Source: Cellvibrionales bacterium
GTDB taxonomy: Bacteria > Pseudomonadota > Gammaproteobacteria > Pseudomonadales > JAHEIH01
Reading direction: 5' to 3'
NCBI GenBank assembly: GCA_024639455.1
Contig: JAHEIH010000009.1
Coordinates: 1 to 64,000, forward strand
Length of the DNA stretch: 64,000 nt
The translations under genes were made by a program, and so were the position numbers. Under the pieces are notes generated by a model that made no database searches, was not told the DNA's origin, and saw only the letters and a program-made list of their open reading frames with translations. Below are positions 56,959-64,000 of the stretch, in pieces (the first letter of the stretch is position 1; the number at the start of each line of letters is the position of its first letter).

Positions 56959-58679
56959 CGACTACCGCCGCAAAAGCCTATGCTTGGCGCTACTACACAC
57001 TAGCCGCAGCGCTAGTTGTATTGTGCGCGCTGCTGGTTGGTCGCGCCGCCCTTCTACAGGTGATCGATACCGAGCGCGGTCACGCCTTCCTGCAACGCCA
57101 AGGTGATATGCGCGCCGTGCGCAACATAAGCGTTCCCGCCACCCGTGGTGTGATCACCGACCGTAACGGTGATGTTTTGGCTATGTCTACCCCTGTTGAA
57201 TCAATTTGGCTAAATCCCCGCCATTTTGAAACGACCGACAAGGCCGTCAGTGTGCTGGCTGAATTGGCTGGTGAAAGTGAGCGCGACTTCCGTCGTCGTG
57301 TGCAGCGCAACTCGCAGCAAAGTTTTATGTATGTAGCGCGTCAAATTAACCCAGAGCGCGCGCAGCGTGTTATCGCCCATCGTTTTCAGGGTGTTCATTC
57401 GGAAACCGAATACAAGCGTTTTTATCCTGCTGCTGACGTGGTCTCGCAGGTGATTGGCTTTACCGATATTAATGATAGCGGGCAGGAAGCTATTGAGCTT
57501 GCGTATGACTCGGTGCTGGCTGGATCAGCTGGTAAGAAGCAAGTGATCAAGGATTTGAACGGCAACGTGATCCGCGAAATCGCTGAAATTGAAGCGCCTA
57601 AGCAAGGCTCCGATGTGCAGTTGGCACTAGATTTGCGCCTGCAGTATGTGGCGCAGCGCGAATTAGCGGCCGCAGTTGCAAAGTTCGGCGCCAAAGCGGG
57701 TAGTGTGGTGTTGATCGATGTGAATACAGGTGAGTTGTTGGCGATGGCCAACCAGCCTTCGTTCAACCCAAATAACCGCAGCAAAATGAAAATCGACTAT
57801 GTGCGCAACCGCGCTTTGACCGATATGTTTGAGCCCGGTTCTACGATTAAGCCACTGTCTATGGTGGCTGCGCTGCGCAGCGGAAAGTACACGCCAAAAA
57901 CGGTGGTTGATACTCACCCCGGTTACCTGCGTGTTGAGCGTAAAGTGTTTCCAGACCCCGTCAACTATGGCGTGTTGAATGTGACTAAGATCTTGGCTAA
58001 GTCTAGCCAAGTGGGTATGTCTAAGGTTGCGTTGGATATCGGCAACGAGCCAATCCGGCGCGTGCTGTTGGACTTAGGTTTTGGCCAGTCCACCTACTCA
58101 GGTTTCCCAGGGGAAAGTTCGGGCAGTTTTCCAATATATGATCGTGAGCCAACGGGTATTGAAACCGCCACTATGTCGTTTGGGTATGGATTTGCGGTCA
58201 CCCCGGTGCAGCTGGCTTCGGCCTACGCCACCTTGGCAAGTGGCGGCATCAAACGCCCAGTATCACTGCTTAAAGTCGATGCCGATATCGTTGAAGGCGA
58301 GCGGGTAATCGAAGAGCAGGTGGCCAAGCAAGTGGTCAATATGCTGCGTGAAGTTATTAAGCAAGGGGGGACGGGGACCAAAGCCGCCACAGAACTCTAC
58401 GGCGTGGCCGGCAAAACCGGCACGGCGCACAAAGTGGGGCCGGGAGGATACGCCGATAGCCGGTATATGGCCTTGTTTGCCGGATTGGCGCCAGTCGACA
58501 ACCCTAGGATAGCCGCCGTGGTTGTTATCGATGAGCCTGGCGGTGATAACTACCATGGTGGACAGGTCGCAGCCCCCGTTTTCTCGAGAGTCGTTAACGA
58601 CTCTCTTCGCATTTTAAATGTACGCCCAAGTAACCTATTGGCGGAAAATGCAGTCGGGGGGCTGGCTTATGCACACTAG
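56955..58679 (+). CDS. ftsI: peptidoglycan D,D-transpeptidase FtsI (PBP3)
   Basis: FtsI (574 residues) makes septal cross-links. A transmembrane helix (about 15-35), the pedestal domain with RNISVPATRGVITDRNG, and a transpeptidase domain follow. The active-site serine is Ser296 in PGSTIK, the KTGT triad is at 487-490, but the SXN motif is Ser350-Ser351-Gln352 in place of SSN. GTG start inside the ftsL stop; the end overlaps murE by 11 bases. Confidence 0.95.
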   Translation: MTTTAAKAYAWRYYTLAAALVVLCALLVGRAALLQVIDTERGHAFLQRQGDMRAVRNISVPATRGVITDRNGDVLAMSTPVESIWLNPRHFETTDKAVSVLAELAGESERDFRRRVQRNSQQSFMYVARQINPERAQRVIAHRFQGVHSETEYKRFYPAADVVSQVIGFTDINDSGQEAIELAYDSVLAGSAGKKQVIKDLNGNVIREIAEIEAPKQGSDVQLALDLRLQYVAQRELAAAVAKFGAKAGSVVLIDVNTGELLAMANQPSFNPNNRSKMKIDYVRNRALTDMFEPGSTIKPLSMVAALRSGKYTPKTVVDTHPGYLRVERKVFPDPVNYGVLNVTKILAKSSQVGMSKVALDIGNEPIRRVLLDLGFGQSTYSGFPGESSGSFPIYDREPTGIETATMSFGYGFAVTPVQLASAYATLASGGIKRPVSLLKVDADIVEGERVIEEQVAKQVVNMLREVIKQGGTGTKAATELYGVAGKTGTAHKVGPGGYADSRYMALFAGLAPVDNPRIAAVVVIDEPGGDNYHGGQVAAPVFSRVVNDSLRILNVRPSNLLAENAVGGLAYAH

Positions 58680-60129
58680 CCTGTCGCAATTTGTTCCCGC
58701 GGCGTATATGCCTGGATTTAACGTGCCCGACGTGAGCGACTTGTTTGTGGATAGCCGTCACGTGACGGAAGGCTCGGGTTTTGTGGCATTGCGAGGTGCT
58801 AGTTGCGATGGACGAAGCTTCATTGGTGCTGCCTTTACAAATGGTGCTGTCGTGGCATTTGCCGATACTGAGGGTTTTGATCTGCCCTACGAGTGGCGTG
58901 AAAAAGTCATTCATATTCCGGGGTTAGAGTCCCGTATTGCAGCTATGGCGGCTGATTTTTACGGCCACCCTTCGGCCGCTATGATGACTGTGGCGGTGAC
59001 TGGCACCAATGGCAAAACCAGCGTTTGTCGCTTTGTCGCCGACGCAATGAATGCCTTGCATGGTCCTTGTGGCTATATCGGGACACTGGGTTGGGGTTTG
59101 GATCAGTACCAAGCATTGATCAATACCTCGCCTGACGTGGTGTCGTTGCACCGCATCTTGGCTGCCTTGAAAGAGGGTGGCGCCAGAGCTGTGGCTTTGG
59201 AGGCATCTTCGATTGGTCTACACCAGGGGCGAATTGACGATGCAGTGGTGGATGTCGCGGTGTTTACTAATTTAAGCCGCGATCACCTGGATTATCATGG
59301 GGATTTCGAAAGTTACGCGGAGGTGAAGCGCCAGCTTTTCCATCGCGCTGAATTGCAGGCGGCGGTGATCAATGTGGATGACCCTTTGGGGGCGAGCTGG
59401 ATTGATGATATCCGCCGTGATTGTCATGTGCTCACTTACAGCGCGCAAAGCTCGGCCGATGTGCATTTGTTAGGCGTTGACTATCGTCTCAATGGCACCA
59501 CTCTGACGATGGCGACACCTCATGGCGAAGTAACAATCGATGTGCCGGTAGTGGGTGCTTACAATGCGGCAAATTTGCTAGCAACGTGTGCTGTTCTTTG
59601 TCACTACAGCGATGATGTGCAGCAGATTGCCGCGGCATTGAATTGCGCCCGCGGTGTGCCTGGTCGTATGGAGTTGGTGGGTAACGGTGCGCCCGCTGTA
59701 TTGGTGGATTATGCACACACCCCAGATGGTCTGGATAACGCTCTACACGCGCTTCGACCACACTGTCGTGGTCGCCTTGTTGTAGTATTTGGTTGCGGCG
59801 GTGATCGCGACGTAGGTAAGCGCCCACTCATGGCTAAGGCTGCTGAAAATATGGCAGATGTGCTGATTGTGACGAGCGATAATCCGCGCAGCGAAGATCC
59901 ACAGTTGATCATTGATGATGTCATGCAGGGACTCGATAGGCCGGCGCAGGCGAAAGTTTTTGTTGATCGACGAGAAGCTATTCGTGCGGCGATCACTATG
60001 GCTAATACCGATGACTGTGTATTAATCGCTGGTAAAGGGCACGAAGACTACCAGCTTATTGGTGATCAGAAACTACCCTTTGATGACTGCCGCGTGGCGG
60101 CCGAAATCTTGGCGGAGGTTGCAGCATGA
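58669..60129 (+). CDS. murE: UDP-MurNAc-Ala-Glu:diaminopimelate ligase
   Basis: MurE (486 residues) adds the third peptide residue. VTGTNGKTS is the ATP loop, HTPDGLDNAL a family motif, and SDNPRSEDP (DNPR) marks meso-diaminopimelate specificity. I choose the ATG at 58669 behind GGGGGG; upstream codons lie within ftsI. It overlaps murF by 4 bases. Confidence 0.96.
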   Translation: MHTSLSQFVPAAYMPGFNVPDVSDLFVDSRHVTEGSGFVALRGASCDGRSFIGAAFTNGAVVAFADTEGFDLPYEWREKVIHIPGLESRIAAMAADFYGHPSAAMMTVAVTGTNGKTSVCRFVADAMNALHGPCGYIGTLGWGLDQYQALINTSPDVVSLHRILAALKEGGARAVALEASSIGLHQGRIDDAVVDVAVFTNLSRDHLDYHGDFESYAEVKRQLFHRAELQAAVINVDDPLGASWIDDIRRDCHVLTYSAQSSADVHLLGVDYRLNGTTLTMATPHGEVTIDVPVVGAYNAANLLATCAVLCHYSDDVQQIAAALNCARGVPGRMELVGNGAPAVLVDYAHTPDGLDNALHALRPHCRGRLVVVFGCGGDRDVGKRPLMAKAAENMADVLIVTSDNPRSEDPQLIIDDVMQGLDRPAQAKVFVDRREAIRAAITMANTDDCVLIAGKGHEDYQLIGDQKLPFDDCRVAAEILAEVAA

Positions 60130-61496
60130 AACTCACCATGAATTGTGCTGCCATCGCCACCCTATTGCAGGGTAACTTGCACGGTTCGGATGGCCACGTA
60201 GCGGGTAACCTCAGTACTGACTCTCGCAGTGTCATGGCTGGGGATATTTTTGTCGCGCTGGTGGGGGAGCGTTTTGATGGCCATGCCTATCTGCCTCAAG
60301 TCGCCGAGCGCGGTGCAGCATTGGCGATTGTTTCTAAGCACCAGGTAAATGTTGCCATCCCCCAGTTGGTTGTGGCCGATACGTTGCTGGCATACGGCCA
60401 GTTGGCCGGCTACCTTCGAGATCAATTTAAGGGGGTGGTGTTTGGTATTACCGGAAGCAGCGGTAAAACATCCTGCAAAGAGATGCTCGTGGCCATTCTT
60501 TCAGAAGCAGGTAGTGTGCACGCAACGGCGGCAAACTTTAATAACGAAGTGGGTGTGCCGTTGACCTTGTCGCAAATTGAGCCTGAGCACGATTTTGCGG
60601 TAGTTGAAATGGGTGCCGGAAAACCTGATGACATCGCTTATTTGGTTGATTTTGCGAAACCAAACGTGGCCTTAGTTACCAATGTTGGCGAAGCACACCT
60701 CGAGCTGTTTGGCTCGGTAGAAAATATCGGCGCCACTAAGAAGCAAATCTATAACGCCACCGAGCAATTGCGCGCCGCGGTTGTACACGGTGATGACGCC
60801 CTGACAGGGGCGTGGGCAGAAGAGCTTCGTGCCCTTGGTTTGGCGGTGCTGAGCTTCGGGCTTGAAGATCACAACGACGTTTGCTCGCTGGATTTACAAC
60901 TCAATATTGACGGTTCGCGTTTTACGCTGCGTACACCTCAAGGCGAGGTAGGCGTGTCATTAGCCGTTCCGGGGTATCACATGGTGAAAAACGCCTGTGC
61001 TACTGCCGCTATGGCCTTGCATGCGGGCGTATCGCTGGATGATATCGCGCGAGGATTGGCCAATTACCACAGCGTTAATGGCCGGTTGGCGATCCGCAAG
61101 ATGGGCGATATCTCTTTAATTGATGATACCTATAATGCCAATCCACGCTCAATGCGAGCAGCGATAGATACGCTGTCCTTATCGCAGGCGCGGCGCGTGC
61201 TGATAGTGGGTGATATGGCGGAACTTGGCTCCGATGCCGAACAACTTCATCGCGCCATAGGTGAATACGCGCGAGGCAAGATAGAGGCGTGGTTCAGCGC
61301 GGGGACATTAATGGCTAGCGCTGCTCAGGGGTATGGTGAGGGTGCGGTGCACTGCAGCGATGTTGAGACGCTCAATCGACTGCTGCCAGCACAAATTAAA
61401 GCAGGCGATACCTTGCTCGTAAAAGGTTCGCGTAGTTCGCGCATGGAGCGCGTTATTACCGCAATAGAAGAATATATCAAAGAGGGGGCTGCCTAA
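60126..61496 (+). CDS. murF: UDP-MurNAc-tripeptide:D-Ala-D-Ala ligase
   Basis: MurF (456 residues) adds D-Ala-D-Ala to finish the soluble precursor. [13 protein letters not shown] (P-loop), [24 protein letters not shown] and [14 protein letters not shown] are diagnostic. The start overlaps the murE stop (ATGA), and the stop overlaps mraY by one base. Confidence 0.96.
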   Translation: MKLTMNCAAIATLLQGNLHGSDGHVAGNLSTDSRSVMAGDIFVALVGERFDGHAYLPQVAERGAALAIVSKHQVNVAIPQLVVADTLLAYGQLAGYLRDQFKGVVFGITGSSGKTSCKEMLVAILSEAGSVHATAANFNNEVGVPLTLSQIEPEHDFAVVEMGAGKPDDIAYLVDFAKPNVALVTNVGEAHLELFGSVENIGATKKQIYNATEQLRAAVVHGDDALTGAWAEELRALGLAVLSFGLEDHNDVCSLDLQLNIDGSRFTLRTPQGEVGVSLAVPGYHMVKNACATAAMALHAGVSLDDIARGLANYHSVNGRLAIRKMGDISLIDDTYNANPRSMRAAIDTLSLSQARRVLIVGDMAELGSDAEQLHRAIGEYARGKIEAWFSAGTLMASAAQGYGEGAVHCSDVETLNRLLPAQIKAGDTLLVKGSRSSRMERVITAIEEYIKEGAA

Positions 61497-62578
61497 TGTT
61501 GTTATGGCTGTCTGATTTGCTTGCCAATTACATCGGCGGTTTCGGTGTTTTCCAATATCTGACCGTGCGCGGCATCATGGGGACGATTACCGCGCTAGCG
61601 ATCGCCCTATTATTGGGCCCCACCATGATTCGCCAATTGAACTACCGCCAAATAGGACAAGCTATTCGCGATGACGGTCCCCAGAGTCACCTCGCCAAGT
61701 CTGGAACCCCGACCATGGGTGGCGCGTTAATCTTGGTATCGATCATGCTGAGTACGCTGCTGTGGTCGGACCTGAGCAATCGTTATGTGTGGGTTGTGAT
61801 GGTGGTAACCGGCATTTTTGGAGCCGTGGGCTGGGTAGATGACTACCGCAAGGTGATCGAGAAAAATCCTCGTGGTTTACCCGCACGCTGGAAGTATTTT
61901 TGGCAGTCGGTGGCTGGTCTGGGTGTGGCCATATACCTATACAGTACCGCGGAAAGCCCAGTGACTACAGGCCTGTACTTGCCCTTTATCAATGGCATGG
62001 TGGTCGATATGGGTATCTTCTTCGTGGTGTTCACTTACTTTGTTGTGGTCGGTAGTAGCAATGCAGTGAACCTGACCGACGGCCTCGATGGTTTGGCCAT
62101 TCTTCCCACGGTGTTGGTAGGCGGCGCACTGGGCTTAATCGCTTATTTGGTGGGTAACGTTAAATTTGCTGAATACCTGATGATCCCCTATGTCGCGGGT
62201 AGCGGCGAATTGATTGTATTTTGTGCATCCTTGGTGGGTGCCGGTCTTGGTTTCCTTTGGTTTAACACCTATCCCGCGCAAGTATTTATGGGAGATGTAG
62301 GGGCGCTAGCACTGGGCGCTGCACTAGGGACATTGGCTGTGATTGTGCGCCATGAAGTTGTGCTGTTCATTATGGGCGGGATCTTCGTGTTGGAAACCGT
62401 CTCCGTCATTCTGCAGGTAGCATCGTTCAAATTAACGGGTAAGCGGATATTCCGTATGGCGCCCATCCACCACCATTTTGAGTTAAAGGGTTGGCCTGAG
62501 CCGCGTGTGATTGTCCGTTTCTGGATCATTACCGTGATCTTGGTATTGATTGGCTTGGCGACGTTGAAAATTCGATAG
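61496..62578 (+). CDS. mraY: phospho-MurNAc-pentapeptide transferase MraY
   Basis: MraY (360 residues) transfers phospho-MurNAc-pentapeptide to undecaprenyl phosphate, making lipid I. About ten transmembrane helices, GWVDDYRK (the DD catalytic motif), [16 protein letters not shown] and the C-terminal [15 protein letters not shown] are present. The length is exact. Confidence 0.97.
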   Translation: MLLWLSDLLANYIGGFGVFQYLTVRGIMGTITALAIALLLGPTMIRQLNYRQIGQAIRDDGPQSHLAKSGTPTMGGALILVSIMLSTLLWSDLSNRYVWVVMVVTGIFGAVGWVDDYRKVIEKNPRGLPARWKYFWQSVAGLGVAIYLYSTAESPVTTGLYLPFINGMVVDMGIFFVVFTYFVVVGSSNAVNLTDGLDGLAILPTVLVGGALGLIAYLVGNVKFAEYLMIPYVAGSGELIVFCASLVGAGLGFLWFNTYPAQVFMGDVGALALGAALGTLAVIVRHEVVLFIMGGIFVLETVSVILQVASFKLTGKRIFRMAPIHHHFELKGWPEPRVIVRFWIITVILVLIGLATLKIR

Positions 62579-62587
62579 GAGAACCAT

Positions 62588-63964
62588 TTGAGCCTTATTA
62601 GTAGCGACAAATTTATCGGCGTTATCGGTTTGGGTAGAACCGGGATGGCGACTGCGCGCTATTTACAGGCTTATGGCCGTCGTTTCTTCGCGGTGGAGGA
62701 AAGCATTGAATCTGAATCAGTACCAGCTTTCCGTGAAGCCTTCCCTGATGTGCCACTTCTAGTCGGTGAAATGGTTGAGGAAGAGATCCTTCGCGCGACA
62801 GAATTGTTAGTGAGCCCTGGCGTTCCGCTCGATAAACCTGCGCTAGTAGCGGCCCGTAATGCCGGTATCGACATTGGCTGTGATGTCGACCTGTTTGCAG
62901 AAGCTGCAAGCGCCCCTATTGTGGCGATTACTGGCTCAAACGCCAAAAGCACAGTGACCAGTTTGGTGGGTGAAATGGCTCAAAACGCCGGTATCAACGT
63001 TGGTGTGGGTGGAAATATAGGGACGCCTGCGTTGGAGCTATTGTTGCAAGCTAACGCGACCAGTTACGAATTGTTTGTACTTGAGTTATCTAGCTTTCAA
63101 TTGGAGCGAATGAAGCCGCTGAAGGCGGAAGTCGCCTGTGTGCTTAACATCAGTCCTGATCACATGGATCGTTACGAGGGTTTGTCGCAGTACCACGCCG
63201 CTAAGCACCGTGTTTACTTTGGATGCAAGAACGCCGTGTTTAATCGTGGTGACGCCTTGACCTCACCGCTGCTTCCTGGGAATACCAAGACGTGGAGTTT
63301 TGGTCTTGATCGTCCTGACTTTAATGCCTTTGGCATCATTGAGCACGACGGCGAGCAATTACTGACCTTCCAGTTTGAAGAGTTAATGCCACGCAGCGAA
63401 GTGCGCCTGCTAGGTAATCACAACACAGAAAACGTGTTGGCTGCGCTGGCGATAGGTAAGGCAGCGGGTATTCCAATGGCGGCGATGTTAAAGACGCTAC
63501 ATACCTTTGGCGGTCTGCCGCATCGTTGCGAACGGGTTGCTGACGTTGATGGCGTGGTGTACATCAACGATTCAAAAGGTACCAATATTGGTGCCACGCT
63601 GGCCGCAATTAAAGGATTTGCCAGCCCTGTGCGAGATAATATCGTGTTGATCGCCGGCGGGGTAGGTAAGGGTGCGGATTTTGAATCGCTGGCGAACGGC
63701 GTCGTGTCAACTAAAGCGGCCATTACTATTGGTGAAGATGGCCCTGCTATTGCCACTGAGTTACTGAAGGTGGGTGTTGCTACCCGGTCCGCGCTGACGA
63801 TGGAAGATGCTGTTCGCCAAGCCAGACAGTTGGCCACGGCGGGTGATGTGGTGTTGTTCTCACCGGCTTGTGCCAGTTTTGATATGTTCAAAAACTACGC
63901 CCATCGCGGTGATTGTTTCGCTGAGGCGGCGCGCCAGTTAGGGATGGGAGAGACGCATGATTGA
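62588..63964 (+). CDS. murD: UDP-MurNAc-alanine:D-glutamate ligase
   Basis: MurD (458 residues) adds D-glutamate. ITGSNAKSTVTSLVGEMA is the ATP loop in the Pseudomonas form, with NISPDHMDRY and YINDSKGTNIGAT following. A TTG start at 62588 is supported by AGGAG 5 bases upstream and the family N-terminus. It overlaps the next ATG by 8 bases. Confidence 0.95.
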   Translation: MSLISSDKFIGVIGLGRTGMATARYLQAYGRRFFAVEESIESESVPAFREAFPDVPLLVGEMVEEEILRATELLVSPGVPLDKPALVAARNAGIDIGCDVDLFAEAASAPIVAITGSNAKSTVTSLVGEMAQNAGINVGVGGNIGTPALELLLQANATSYELFVLELSSFQLERMKPLKAEVACVLNISPDHMDRYEGLSQYHAAKHRVYFGCKNAVFNRGDALTSPLLPGNTKTWSFGLDRPDFNAFGIIEHDGEQLLTFQFEELMPRSEVRLLGNHNTENVLAALAIGKAAGIPMAAMLKTLHTFGGLPHRCERVADVDGVVYINDSKGTNIGATLAAIKGFASPVRDNIVLIAGGVGKGADFESLANGVVSTKAAITIGEDGPAIATELLKVGVATRSALTMEDAVRQARQLATAGDVVLFSPACASFDMFKNYAHRGDCFAEAARQLGMGETHD

Positions 63965-64000
63965 CGTTGTCGCGCCCAAACCTAGCTTAGAGAGCGTGCC
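63957..64000 (+). CDS. ftsW: start of probable ftsW (cut by window end)
   Basis: The ATG at 63957, behind GGGAGAG and overlapping the murD stop, opens a frame of 14 codons (MIDVVAPKPSLESV) that runs off the window. In the dcw cluster murD is followed by ftsW, the lipid II polymerase/SEDS protein. The call rests on position; the visible residues only look like a cytoplasmic N-terminal tail. Confidence 0.55.
   Translation, partial: MIDVVAPKPSLESV

Overview
This window is an unbroken housekeeping region of a gammaproteobacterial chromosome. Gene content and order match the Pseudomonas/Cellvibrionales side of the class: lolB-ispE-tRNA-Gln-prs-rplY-pth-ychF, hemA-prfA-prmC, gatCAB/mreBCD, rpoN-hpf-ptsN-rapZ-npr, murA-hisGDC-algW, rplM-rpsI-petABC-sspAB, lpoA-rsmI-rnpB-mraZ and the dcw cluster. 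A Spongiibacteraceae/Cellvibrionales-like lineage is my guess, made from gene order and protein character and not from any search. I saw no insertion sequences, prophage, CRISPR or island-like base composition.

Layout. 1-7.3 kb: the end of a gamma-glutamylcyclotransferase-like gene, tRNA-Met with a very long hairpin, then a leftward block for translation quality control, PRPP supply, isoprenoid synthesis and lipoprotein sorting. 7.3-12.7 kb: hemA, release factor 1 with its methylase, a MoeB/ThiF-type E1 enzyme and an RNA helicase. 12.6-18.6 kb: cysZ, smrA, an old-yellow-enzyme oxidoreductase and gatCAB. 18.8-27.1 kb: mreBCD-maf-rng-yhdP (cell shape, RNase G, envelope). 27.1-36.4 kb, leftward: darP, mgtE, the nitrogen PTS with rapZ, hpf and rpoN, the LPS export genes lptBAC, kdsD and a Ca2+/Na+ antiporter. 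36.5-41.8 kb: mlaC, ibaG, murA, hisGDC. 41.8-45.4 kb: algW, a Nif3-like protein, zapG, zapE. 45.5-50.4 kb: rplM-rpsI, cytochrome bc1, sspAB. 50.4-53.7 kb, leftward: lpoA, yraN, diaA-like, dolP. 53.8-64 kb: rsmI, RNase P RNA, then mraZ-rsmH-ftsL-ftsI-murE-murF-mraY-murD-(ftsW).

The genes mostly serve envelope construction (peptidoglycan precursors, elongasome, divisome, LPS and lipoprotein transport) and translation. Many are joined by 1-14 base overlaps, so long polycistronic transcripts are likely. Convergent neighbours also overlap at their stop codons and show no terminator between them.

I found no wholly new multi-gene system. The points that deserve a second look are: cytochrome b and cytochrome c1 encoded as one 678-residue polyprotein; an unusually long, exactly 10-bp-phased repeat array before mraZ that runs into its ribosome binding site; a perfect 36-bp stem that includes the 3' end of tRNA-Met; mlaC without mlaFED or mlaB; missing kdsC and tldD/pmbA at their usual places; an SSQ instead of SSN motif in FtsI; and a DiaA-like protein without the usual SIS phosphosugar loops.
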